Assembly: GCA_023394045.1 (NCBI GenBank)
Contig: JAEXBN010000016.1
Location: forward strand, 1 to 45,063
Direction: 5' to 3'
Length of the DNA: 45,063 nucleotides
DNA from: Bacillota bacterium
GTDB lineage: Bacteria; Bacillota; Clostridia; Tissierellales; Peptoniphilaceae
Positions 7,795 to 15,377 of the stretch are shown here, one piece after another. A model generated the notes under the pieces. That model had not been told where the DNA came from. It ran no database searches and saw only the letters and a list, made by a program, of their open reading frames with translations. How positions within the stretch are numbered: position 1 is the stretch's first letter; every line of letters starts with the position of its first letter. The position numbers and the translations under genes were made by a program.

Positions 7795-8619
7795 TTAATC
7801 GACGAGGTAACGCGCTTTTGCGTAGGGAAACACAGGACCATCGATGCAGACATAGGTGTAGTCAATCCGGCAGTTGCCGCATTTTCCAATCCCGCACTGC
7901 ATCTTGCGCTCAAAGCTCATCCAAATATTATCCACGGCGGCTCCGCACTTAAGCAGCTCCAGCCCCGTAAATTTCATCATCGGCGGCGGTCCGACAACCA
8001 CGACCGCATAGTTGTCCCCGTACTCCGCAAACGGAATCTCCTTCACATACTCCGTGACAAAGCCTTTGCGCCAATCTTCATATTCTTCATTATCCAGGGT
8101 CAGAATCGGATGAAATTTCGGATTGGCCTTCCAATGCGCAAGATCCGGCTGGAACATGATTCCCTCATGGTTCTTGAACCCTGCAATCAGCGTAATATCC
8201 TCATACAGATCCGGATTGGCTTCGGCTTCGCGCAGCATGGAGCGCACAGGCGCCAAACCGGTTCCCCCGGTGATCACGATCAGATGTTTGCCCTGAAAGC
8301 GATCCGTCGGCCAGCCCTTTCCATAAGGGCCGCGAAGAAACAGAACATCGCCCACCTCTTTTTGGAAAATCACATTGGTGACTTTTCCGACCGCACGCAA
8401 GGTGAATTCCAGCCAGCCATCGCCCTGTGCCGAAACGGAAATCGGCGCCTCGCCGATCGTCGGAATCGACAATTGCATAAACTGACCATGCGCCACTTTT
8501 TTATCGGTGGCCAAACGGAACGTCCATTCATGTTCCGTTTCATGGGTGACTTGAAGAATTTCCGCCGGCTCCGGCTTGACAAAATTCACCCGCTCCTTTG
8601 TAGCTGCCGCGACACTCAT
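7795..8619 (-). CDS. asrB: Anaerobic sulfite reductase subunit B (FAD/NAD(H)-binding)
   Basis: Electron-transfer subunit of the Asr complex, passing electrons from NADH through FAD and an iron-sulfur centre to AsrA and AsrC. It has the ferredoxin-reductase fold: an FAD-binding barrel in the first ~100 residues (GQFMQLSIP), the NAD site VITGGTGLAPVRSMLRE and the C-terminal cysteine cluster MQCGIGKCGNCRIDYTYVC, typical of dihydroorotate-dehydrogenase-B-like electron-transfer subunits. The length of 274 aa is normal for AsrB. The start overlaps the asrA stop by 4 bp, and asrC begins 10 bp after its stop. Confidence 0.93.
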   Translation of the reverse strand: MSVAAATKERVNFVKPEPAEILQVTHETEHEWTFRLATDKKVAHGQFMQLSIPTIGEAPISVSAQGDGWLEFTLRAVGKVTNVIFQKEVGDVLFLRGPYGKGWPTDRFQGKHLIVITGGTGLAPVRSMLREAEANPDLYEDITLIAGFKNHEGIMFQPDLAHWKANPKFHPILTLDNEEYEDWRKGFVTEYVKEIPFAEYGDNYAVVVVGPPPMMKFTGLELLKCGAAVDNIWMSFERKMQCGIGKCGNCRIDYTYVCIDGPVFPYAKARYLVD

Positions 8620-9668
8620 ACTGTCACCTCCTGATTCGCCCGAGCTGCCTGAATCTCCGCAACGGCTCGGTTCACTTTTTTCATGGTCTCAACAATGGAA
8701 ATGAACTCCGGGCAACGATGGATGCAGCGCCCGCACCCCACACACATATGGTGCGTTTTGAAACGCGCCTTATGCGCATGAAACTTGTGCAAGACCTTAT
8801 AGCGCATCCGTGAAGCCGCATCCGGCCGCATTTCACGCTGTCCAGCCATCGTATCATACCCAGGAACCTGGCAGCTTTGATACACACGGCGGCGTTCTCC
8901 GACTTCAGGATTTTCGCCCCAAATTACATCGCGGCTGCGGAAGCAGGTGCAGGTAGAACAGGCGACCGTGCAGGCTCCGCAGGAAATGCAGCGCTTATTA
9001 TACTCATCCCACATGGGATGATGCTTGAGCGCAAGCAAAACCTCCGGATCCGTCAGATCCGGGATCTCCACCGACAATTCCTGTCCCTCTTCCACAAAGG
9101 CCGGCGTAAAATCGGAAGGCGCAAACGACTCGAAATAGGGATGGAACACCTCGTCTTTCACCTCGGCAAACAAGCCCTCCTCATCAAATTTTACGGCAAT
9201 GGCATAATCATCCGTCCGATTGGTTCCCATCGACAGACAGAAGCACGTGTCGTCGCCTCCATGGCAATCCATCAGGATGAACTTGACCTGTTCGCGCACG
9301 CGCATGTAGTAATAATCTGGAAAACCGCCATTCATTCTGAAAATATCCGCCTGAATCACCTGCGCATTGATGTCGCAGGGACGGGCAAAGATCAAAATCG
9401 GACGCTTCGGCCCCTTGCTTTCTGTGTATTCATCCTCCGTGAAATGAAAAATCGTCTCCTGAATGGGATTGATCACTTCCTTCGCCGGAAAATCGCTCTT
9501 TTGATCCCAGACAATTTCATCGAAATGATGTACGCGATCATAGCGGACGAAATCCGTCTCTGAATACCTTCCCTGCTTCGGAAAACGCTTGGGCGCATAA
9601 ACATCATATGTCGCGCTCAGGCTTTCCAGCAGCATGTCGACATCTGAACGAGTCAAACGATACGCCAT
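8616..9668 (-). CDS. asrA: Anaerobic sulfite reductase subunit A (ferredoxin-type)
   Basis: Iron-sulfur subunit of the anaerobic sulfite reductase, relaying electrons within AsrABC. It is 350 aa and related to the beta subunit of some [NiFe] hydrogenases. Two [4Fe-4S] motifs lie in the C-terminal third: CISCGACTVACSTCTCF and CVGCGRCIHRCPEF. First gene of the operon, preceded by a strong GGGAGGG binding site. The 328-bp upstream region contains inverted GTTAC/GTAAC repeats that may be a regulator site. Presence of all three intact genes indicates the ability to use or detoxify sulfite anaerobically. Confidence 0.93.
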   Translation of the reverse strand: MAYRLTRSDVDMLLESLSATYDVYAPKRFPKQGRYSETDFVRYDRVHHFDEIVWDQKSDFPAKEVINPIQETIFHFTEDEYTESKGPKRPILIFARPCDINAQVIQADIFRMNGGFPDYYYMRVREQVKFILMDCHGGDDTCFCLSMGTNRTDDYAIAVKFDEEGLFAEVKDEVFHPYFESFAPSDFTPAFVEEGQELSVEIPDLTDPEVLLALKHHPMWDEYNKRCISCGACTVACSTCTCFRSRDVIWGENPEVGERRRVYQSCQVPGYDTMAGQREMRPDAASRMRYKVLHKFHAHKARFKTHHMCVGCGRCIHRCPEFISIVETMKKVNRAVAEIQAARANQEVTV

Positions 9669-9996
9669 GTGTTGCCCTCCCTGTCTAAATAAAAAAGTGT
9701 CATGTTGAGAATATAAAACATCGCTTCGTGCAATACGTTACCATCTAAAAATGTAACGCCAATTTTCGAGTAAATCAAGTAACATGATGCGTAAACAAGA
9801 GATCGTTTCCCACTAAAAGTGGTATATAAATGTTTTTTAGAACTGGTTCAACCACTCCATGGCAAAAAGCCCTGTGCGGCAAGGAATCCCTCTACCTTGA
9901 GATATCGATATAATAAAAATATAGATATAATAGAAACGATCAGAAAAAGGAACCGTCGGGCAACATGAACCCGGTAAACATCGAAGGAGGAGTCCA
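9669..9996. promoter_or_regulatory. Divergent control region between asrA and the malic enzyme gene
   Basis: 328 bp without a gene. Visible elements: an inverted repeat CGTTAC/GTAACG (9736-9741 and 9753-9758) in the asrA leader, with another GTAAC nearby; a 13-bp palindrome CCACTaaaAGTGG (9810-9822); and an AT-rich promoter-like stretch for the malic enzyme, TTGAGA at 9897-9902 with TATAGA 17 bp on and a consensus TATAAT at 9926-9931. No standard asrA promoter stands out. Regulators are not identifiable. Confidence 0.45.
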
Positions 9997-11181
9997 TTGG
10001 CTGATATCTTTGAACGTTCGCTTGCCTTGCATGCAGCATTACATGGGAAAATGAGTACGGAATTAAAAGCGCCGCTGGAAACGAAAGACGATCTCTCTCT
10101 CCTGTATTCTCCCGGAGTCGCGCAGCCCTGCCGTGCCATTCATGAGCATCCGGAGACCGTCTATGACTACACATGGAAGGGCAACACCGTCGCTGTGGTC
10201 TCCAACGGAACCGCCATTTTAGGGCTCGGCGATCTCGGCCCGGAAGCGGCCTTGCCGGTCATGGAAGGAAAATGCGCGCTCTTCAAGCGCTTTGGCGGGG
10301 TCAATGCGGTTCCGGTCGTGCTGGATACCAAGGATCCCAAGGAAATCATCCAAATCGTCAAGGCCATCGCGCCAACCTATGGCGGAATCAATCTGGAGGA
10401 TATTAAAGCTCCGGAATGCATTGAAATCGAACGGGAACTGATTCGGCAGTGCGATGTCCCGGTTTTTCATGATGATCAGCATGGAACCGCGATTGTGACC
10501 ACCGCGGCCATCATCAACGCACTCAAATTGGTACACAAAGTTCCGGAAGAGTGTACCGTCGTGATCTCAGGGGTCGGCGCTGCCGGATCGTCCATCATTC
10601 ATATGCTGACACAGCTGGGGATCAAAAACTTTTATGGCTTCAACAGCAAGGGCATATTGAACCGAAAGCATGCCGACACGTACCAGAACCCGCTCTATCG
10701 CGAACTGGCGCAAATCACCAACCATGAGGCCGAAGATCTCTCGATCGAAGAAGCCATGAAAAAAGCCGATATTTTTATCGGCGTCAGCGTCCCCAATAAA
10801 ATCAACGCCGAGATGGTGCGCTCCATGAAAAGGGATCCGATCGTTTTTGCGATGGCGAATCCGGATCCTGAAATTGGATACCAAGAAGCACGGGCAGCGG
10901 GTGCGCGCGTCGTCGGAACGGGCCGCAGCGATTATCCGAATCAGGTCAACAACGTACTGGCCTTCCCCGGACTGTTTAAGGGCGCATTGAACGCTCATGC
11001 GACCAAAATCAGCGACTCCATGAAATTCGCTGCCGCTCAGGCATTAGCCAGCCTCGTCTCCGACGAAGAATTGAGCGAAGAATATGTGATCCCTTCCCCC
11101 TTTGATGCACGCGTTCCGGAAGCCGTGGCCGCGCAAGTGGAAACCAAAGCCGTGGAAGAAGGGCTCGTGCGCAAAGCGTAA
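9997..11181 (+). CDS. Malate dehydrogenase (oxaloacetate-decarboxylating), NAD(P)-dependent malic enzyme
   Basis: Converts malate to pyruvate and CO2 with reduction of NAD(P), linking C4 acids to pyruvate and thus to the ppdK reaction further along. It is 394 aa, the short bacterial form without the phosphotransacetylase-like tail. Landmarks are LLYSPGVAQPC (residues ~36-46), the substrate region GGINLEDIKAPECIEIE, the metal-binding VPVFHDDQHGTAIV and the nucleotide-binding VVISGVGAAGSS. The start is TTG at 9997, supported by AAGGAGG about 6-8 bp upstream and by the family's N-terminus. It is a single-gene unit closed by a strong terminator. Confidence 0.93.
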   Translation: MADIFERSLALHAALHGKMSTELKAPLETKDDLSLLYSPGVAQPCRAIHEHPETVYDYTWKGNTVAVVSNGTAILGLGDLGPEAALPVMEGKCALFKRFGGVNAVPVVLDTKDPKEIIQIVKAIAPTYGGINLEDIKAPECIEIERELIRQCDVPVFHDDQHGTAIVTTAAIINALKLVHKVPEECTVVISGVGAAGSSIIHMLTQLGIKNFYGFNSKGILNRKHADTYQNPLYRELAQITNHEAEDLSIEEAMKKADIFIGVSVPNKINAEMVRSMKRDPIVFAMANPDPEIGYQEARAAGARVVGTGRSDYPNQVNNVLAFPGLFKGALNAHATKISDSMKFAAAQALASLVSDEELSEEYVIPSPFDARVPEAVAAQVETKAVEEGLVRKA

Positions 11182-11237
11182 TGATTTTTTCCGAGAACGG
11201 TGCGCCTCAGGATCTAGCGCACTGCCCCATCGAAAAA

Positions 11238-11282
11238 CCGACCGCATTCCATGAACGATCATGGAACGCGGTCGGCTTTTTA
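11238..11282. terminator. Strong bidirectional terminator
   Basis: A 17-bp stem, CCGACCGCATTCCATGA with TCATGGAACGCGGTCGG (one A-C mismatch), has a 4-nt loop, a T-run after it and an A-run before it. It ends the malic enzyme gene on the plus strand and can also stop the gcvT-like gene on the minus strand. Confidence 0.9.
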
Positions 11283-11352
11283 TGCGAAGATCAACGGCCG
11301 GCAACGAAGCGCCAGCTGCGGAGCCTTGCCTCCTCTAAACGACGATCGACAA

Positions 11353-12360
11353 CTATGCTTTAATCCGTTCATCGTCCGGATCATAAAAGACGCGGGACTC
11401 CAGCGCCACTTCCTGTCCGCCGATCATCACGACAGATCCTTCCTGTGCTTTGGACGTCAGAACCAAGGCATATCCAATGCCGCCCTCAAAGGTAAGCGCT
11501 TCCGTATACATCGTCACCCGACCTACCTCTTCTCCGCCAAGAAGAACAGAGGTACCCGGCTCAATGGAACTGAGCACTTCATGGGTTCGGAAGCCCAACA
11601 GCGCCCGAGCGGCGCCCTGCGCGCGAACCGCCTCAAGAGCTTCTTTTCCAATAAAGTCCTTGCTCCAATCCACCGTCCAGTCAAATCCGACTTCCAACGG
11701 ATTGGCCCCCTTCAAATCGCTCATGAGGACATAGCCCTTCTCACGCGGTAAGCTGGTCAAAATGGCATCCGTGGTCATGCGCAAGACCAAAATATTCTTC
11801 TTTTCTCCTTCCTCCTCAAGGGCTTGCATCGTCTGCTCCACCCGATCCGGCGGAAGATAAAGCTCATAGCCTAATTCTCCCGTAAAGCCGCTGCGCGCCA
11901 CATAGATCGGAAGCTCACCCAGATGATTCTCTTCCATGCGGAAGCGCCGGAGTCCGTCTAACGGTTCCGACAGAAGACCGGAGATCAGTTCCCGCGAATG
12001 CGGTCCCTGTACGGCAATCATGGAAGTCTCGCCGGTTCGATCGCGGTAAGAGACGCGTTCGTCCTGCTTGTTTTCATCAAAGTGCCGCATCATGGCGTCC
12101 AAATAAAGCGTGGAGATCCAGAACTGCTCCTCCGCCATCCGGAAGATGATGACATCATCGATGATAGTTCCTTGTTCATTCAACATCGTCGTATACTTCG
12201 CCTGACCGACTTTCGCATGGGAAAACCCGTTGACAAAGAGCCGATCCAAAAAACTTCCGGCATCCGGGCCGTTCACTTCAACCAATTGATGTGTGAAATC
12301 ATAAATTCCGACCGAGGTGCGCACAGCCTGATGTTCTTTCCGTTTTAACTCTGCTGCCAT
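11353..12360 (-). CDS. GcvT-like folate-dependent aminomethyltransferase-family protein
   Basis: Member of the GcvT/DmdA fold family, which moves one-carbon groups onto tetrahydrofolate. N-terminal landmarks are intact (VGIYDFTHQLVEVNGPDAG at ~17-35, YTTMLNEQGTIIDDVIIF with the conserved DD). The C-terminal part (DFIGKEAL ... LLGFRTHEV) also fits. The block that in the glycine-cleavage T protein reads roughly ARDxLRLEAGxxLYG is instead TTDAILTSLPREKGYVLM, and the NASN-type motif is STLY, so ordinary T-protein activity is doubtful. At 335 aa it is slightly short. It follows the folD-like gene by 92 bp with its own AAAGGAG site. No gcvH or gcvP is nearby. A specialised demethylase or folate-binding role is inferred. 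Confidence 0.7.
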   Translation of the reverse strand: MAAELKRKEHQAVRTSVGIYDFTHQLVEVNGPDAGSFLDRLFVNGFSHAKVGQAKYTTMLNEQGTIIDDVIIFRMAEEQFWISTLYLDAMMRHFDENKQDERVSYRDRTGETSMIAVQGPHSRELISGLLSEPLDGLRRFRMEENHLGELPIYVARSGFTGELGYELYLPPDRVEQTMQALEEEGEKKNILVLRMTTDAILTSLPREKGYVLMSDLKGANPLEVGFDWTVDWSKDFIGKEALEAVRAQGAARALLGFRTHEVLSSIEPGTSVLLGGEEVGRVTMYTEALTFEGGIGYALVLTSKAQEGSVVMIGGQEVALESRVFYDPDDERIKA

Positions 12361-12452
12361 ATGAAACTCCTTTCTTTCGATGTTTCATCCACTTCCGGAT
12401 TTCGTTCCCATTCCCTTCGCCCTTCAACCGCTCATCATGAACAACCAAACTC

Positions 12453-13403
12453 CTACCTTTGCGTTCGGCGTTGCCCGAGAAACGCTTCGACGAGCTGGCG
12501 AGCCAGCATCGTGGTGGTGATGGCGCCGATGCCTCCTGGAGTCGGCGTCGCCGCCCGTACAATCGGCGCAATGCGTTCCAGATTCACATCTCCAGTCAGC
12601 TTTCCCTCCTTCATGCTCACTCCGACGTCGATAACAATCTGGCCTTCACGAACATAGGTCTCGTCCACCAGATCGGCAACCCCTGCTGCCGATACGATAA
12701 TATCCGCCTGTCTGGCGAGATGCGCCACATCCTTCGTTGCCACATTGCATAGAACAACCGTCGCCATGCGCGAAGAGAGAAGCAAGGACAGAGGACGGCC
12801 GACCAACATCCCGCTTCCAATCACACAAACCTGCTTGCCCCTCAGATCAATGCCATAATGATCCAGCAGTGCCATGACCGCCGCTGGGGCGGTATGAACA
12901 AACGTTGGTTCTCCAGCCACCAATTTTCCAAGACTTTGGGCGGTCGTTCCATCCACATCCTTTTCCGGCGCAATCGCCTCGCGAAGATGGCTCATATCCC
13001 ACTCCGCCGACAGTGGCTCCATCAGCAAAATGCCATGAACACCCGCCTCCTTCGACAGCTTCTGAATCAGTGCCACGGCATCCGCTTCTTCCGCATCCGA
13101 GGATAGAACATGTTCTTGTACGTCGATGCCGATCTGGTGCATCTTCTTTTCAATTCCTTTGGCGAAGCTTTTCGAGGCGTCAACGTTTTCCATGCGGATG
13201 GTCGCCAGCACCGGTCGGATCCCCTTCTCATGGAAAGGCGACAAGAGAGCAGATAATTCGGAAAGAATGTCTGCATTGACTTCTTTGGCAAGATACCGTT
13301 CCGTAATGTTCTCCTTTCCTTCATGTTCCCTGATGAGTCGTTTTTCATCTTCATGATACTTCAGAATCGATTTCCTGTCATGCGGATCGATCCGTTTATA
13401 CAA
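12453..13403 (-). CDS. FolD-like methylenetetrahydrofolate dehydrogenase/cyclohydrolase paralogue with altered active site
   Basis: Aligns over its full length with FolD, including IAPEKDVDG (~144-152), VIGSGMLVGRPLSLLL and PTPGGIGAITTTML. An ungapped alignment with a typical FolD across the catalytic region shows the active-site tyrosine replaced by Phe80, the catalytic lysine by Ile84 and the glutamine of the VQLPLP motif by Met128 (LLMEPLS); PCTP reads HTAP. It may bind folate or NADP without normal catalysis, or catalyse something else. The coordinates use the longest frame (TTG 13403), but that start lacks a binding site. A promoter-like sequence lies inside the extension, and FolD homology begins near residue 33, just after AAGGAG (13311-13316). 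There the nearest codons are ATT 13307 and ACG 13304, so the true start is unclear. Confidence 0.75.
   Translation of the reverse strand: MYKRIDPHDRKSILKYHEDEKRLIREHEGKENITERYLAKEVNADILSELSALLSPFHEKGIRPVLATIRMENVDASKSFAKGIEKKMHQIGIDVQEHVLSSDAEEADAVALIQKLSKEAGVHGILLMEPLSAEWDMSHLREAIAPEKDVDGTTAQSLGKLVAGEPTFVHTAPAAVMALLDHYGIDLRGKQVCVIGSGMLVGRPLSLLLSSRMATVVLCNVATKDVAHLARQADIIVSAAGVADLVDETYVREGQIVIDVGVSMKEGKLTGDVNLERIAPIVRAATPTPGGIGAITTTMLARQLVEAFLGQRRTQR
13353..13381 (-). promoter_or_regulatory. Promoter-like sequence inside the 5' extension of the folD-like gene
   Basis: ATGACA (5/6 to -35) and TATCAT (5/6 to -10) are 17 bp apart on the minus strand, directly after the terminator of the preceding operon. 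Transcription would begin near 13346, downstream of the TTG start at 13403, which supports a later translation start. Confidence 0.45.
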
Positions 13404-13410
13404 ATGGCAA

Positions 13411-13454
13411 ACAAAAAAGCCGATCCCGCGGTCAATAGAAACCGCGGGATCGGC
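13411..13454 (-). terminator. Terminator after the FNT channel gene
   Basis: A perfect 14-bp stem (GCCGATCCCGCGGT with ACCGCGGGATCGGC, 8-nt loop) is followed on the minus strand by TTTTTT, separating the FNT operon from the folD-like gene. Confidence 0.9.
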
Positions 13455-13469
13455 TCATCGCTTTCGCTG

Positions 13470-14093
13470 CTATTTTTCAGCTGCCGCTTGGCGCAGCGTC
13501 GGTAAAAAGGCTCCTCCGACGATATTTCCTGCCGTGATGACAAGAATCGCTAAAATCCCATTCATGTTCCAGGCATTCCCCATCCAAAAGTAGAACATAT
13601 CCGCAATCGAGTGTTCAAAGCCGGCCAAAATAAAGACCACCACCCCAAAGATCAACGACAGATATTTTCCCAACTCATAGCGGCTGTTTTTGTATCCTTC
13701 CACAGCAATATAGATCAGCATGTTGCAAAAGCAGGCCAAAATAAACAGACTCAACAGCTGATCTCCCACTTTTGCTCCCGCCACGGCAACCGCACGCTCC
13801 GTCATTTTAGGCGCAAGGCGCGTCCATTTGAGGAGTCCGGCGACGATCCCCGTCCCGATCAGATTGCCGAGCCAAATCAGGGGCAGACGCGCATTTTCTT
13901 CGGGCTTGCTCTGCAAAAGATAGCACGCCTTCCCCGTAAAGAGGAACAGTCCAAATTCCACAATGGTGAATAAACCAATGGTAAAAAAGAAGGCTCCGAC
14001 AACGGGATTCGGCTGCGCTAAAAACACAGCGCCTCCGACGCCAATCATGACTCCTGCTGCAATGCTTTTTAGTGCAATTTCTTTGAACCTCAT
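13470..14093 (-). CDS. Formate/nitrite transporter (FNT) family channel, short form
   Basis: Integral membrane channel of the FNT family (relatives FocA, NirC, HSC), which pass small monovalent anions such as formate, nitrite or hydrosulfide. About six hydrophobic helices are visible. Family landmarks are GVMIGVGGAVFL near residues 14-25, FTGKACYLL, the LIWLGNLIGTG helix and the signature GFEHSIADMFY. At 207 aa it is shorter than the usual 250-280 aa, with very short terminal tails. The start overlaps the stop of the HutD/Ves gene by 4 bp. With a sulfite reductase nearby, sulfide export is one possible role, but the substrate cannot be read here. Confidence 0.85.
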   Translation of the reverse strand: MRFKEIALKSIAAGVMIGVGGAVFLAQPNPVVGAFFFTIGLFTIVEFGLFLFTGKACYLLQSKPEENARLPLIWLGNLIGTGIVAGLLKWTRLAPKMTERAVAVAGAKVGDQLLSLFILACFCNMLIYIAVEGYKNSRYELGKYLSLIFGVVVFILAGFEHSIADMFYFWMGNAWNMNGILAILVITAGNIVGGAFLPTLRQAAAEK

Positions 14094-14710
14094 CGTTCCT
14101 CATCCCCTTCCGTCTGAGATGGATCGGTCACAATCCCTACTACCACCGGCGCTCCAGAAGGAGAAATGGTCACGGCAAAACGTCGATGATCGCCATCGAG
14201 GCAAATCAGTTCCCCCGCTTCCGCGGAAATGTGCTCCTGCGTCTCTCCGCATCGGAATTCCAGCGTATACGGATCGCGCGAATAAAACAGCAAACGGTCC
14301 CGATGCGAAAGCGCCATGGTCTCTTCCGAGGACACAATCTCAAGATGACCAGCCAGATCATTTCGAACGATCAGGTTAAAATCCACACAGTCTGCCGAAT
14401 TGGTCGACCGCGTCGTCCAGCTCCCGGAAAAATGTTCCACTTCATAAGGCTGAAGCTGGCGTCCATACAAATGCTGTTCTCCGGACGAATGATCCACGGA
14501 TAAGGTTCCCACCAAAGGAAAAATGATCCGCTGATAGCCCGAAAAATCACTGAATGTCGATTCCAACCCGGTAAACGTGGCGGAAGAAAGACGATAGCGG
14601 AAGGTGCGTTCTTTGAAATCTGCCCCCGGAGGATCAATCATCAGCTGCGTGGTCGTCCCCCCTGCCCATGTGGAAACCTGAAATTGATCGGATGTGATCC
14701 GTTGCATCAT
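14090..14710 (-). CDS. HutD/Ves family protein
   Basis: A 206-aa cupin-like protein of the HutD/Ves family, with typical N-terminal QFQVSTWAGGTTTQLMIDPP and RLSSATFTGLESTFSDFSGYQRIIFPLVGTL. The biochemical role of the family is not firmly known; members sit in histidine-use operons or respond to cold. I start it at ATG 14710, 8 bp after AAGGAG; the frame extends further but without family sequence. It lies 44 bp after ybaK and overlaps the FNT gene, so ybaK-hutD-FNT is probably one transcript. Confidence 0.85.
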   Translation of the reverse strand: MMQRITSDQFQVSTWAGGTTTQLMIDPPGADFKERTFRYRLSSATFTGLESTFSDFSGYQRIIFPLVGTLSVDHSSGEQHLYGRQLQPYEVEHFSGSWTTRSTNSADCVDFNLIVRNDLAGHLEIVSSEETMALSHRDRLLFYSRDPYTLEFRCGETQEHISAEAGELICLDGDHRRFAVTISPSGAPVVVGIVTDPSQTEGDEER

Positions 14711-14754
14711 CCTTCGTTCTCCTTTCTGAATGATCGGTGTGGTGTGACCATAAT

Positions 14755-15246
14755 TTATTTGGCCTGAGGCTCTTCGGTGATCAGGTCGGCAAATGGTGCC
14801 TCGAGCCATTGCGCCAACCGATTCGGTTCCACTTCCACCTGCACGCCAACCTGCCCTGCGCTGACGCAGATGGTCTCGCGCTCCTGTGCATGACGATCAA
14901 AAAAGGTGGAATACGCTTTTTTCATTCCCACAGGCGAACATCCTCCATGCACATATCCGGTCATGGCTTTGAGTTCCTTCTGAGGAAGCATCTCCAGCTT
15001 CTTCTCGCCTGAGACCGCCGCCGCTTTTTTCAAATCCAGATGCGATTCCACCGGAATCACAAAAACATGGATCTCCTTCCCCCGTGTCACCAAGGTTTTA
15101 TATACGCCCTCGCGCGGCCGCCCGATTTTATCCGCGACCGCCTCTCCATCCAGTCTTCCATCCGCCACATCATATTCATGCGGATCATACGGAATCTTCG
15201 CACGATCCAACAAGCGCATGACATTGGTCTTGACAGGCTTATTCAT
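14755..15246 (-). CDS. ybaK: Cys-tRNA(Pro)/Cys-tRNA(Cys) deacylase YbaK
   Basis: Trans-editing enzyme that hydrolyses Cys-tRNA(Pro) made in error by prolyl-tRNA synthetase. It is 163 aa, the usual length. Characteristic segments are TNVMRLLDRAKIPYDPHEYD, the GVYKTLVTRGK motif with the conserved lysine, the VIPVESHLDLKKAAA stretch and the GYVHGGCSPVGMKK motif with the GGxSPxG signature. It is the first gene after the terminator of the binding-protein gene. Assignment is firm at family level. Confidence 0.92.
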   Translation of the reverse strand: MNKPVKTNVMRLLDRAKIPYDPHEYDVADGRLDGEAVADKIGRPREGVYKTLVTRGKEIHVFVIPVESHLDLKKAAAVSGEKKLEMLPQKELKAMTGYVHGGCSPVGMKKAYSTFFDRHAQERETICVSAGQVGVQVEVEPNRLAQWLEAPFADLITEEPQAK

Positions 15247-15325
15247 GAAGTCTTCTCCAGTTTCTACGCATCTCGTCCAATTTCAATCCAATTCAACATT
15301 CCATCATCCCCGCATCCCGGCATGA

Positions 15326-15356
15326 CAAAAAGAAAAGGGCCCGCTGATGCGGGCCG
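15326..15356 (-). terminator. Terminator after the binding-protein gene
   Basis: A GGCCCGC/GCGGGCC hairpin (15338-15355, 4-nt loop) is followed on the minus strand by CTTTTCTTTTTG. Confidence 0.85.
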
Positions 15357-15377
15357 CCGTTCCTCTATGGCGCTGGT

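Noticed and set aside
6744..7952. Long plus-strand frame of about 400 codons opposite asrC
   Set aside because: It mirrors a well-supported gene in high-G+C codons, has no family resemblance and no binding site.
9755..9785. FNR-type anaerobic regulator site upstream of asrA
   Set aside because: Only one half (TTGAT) matches; the second half-site is too far from ATCAA.
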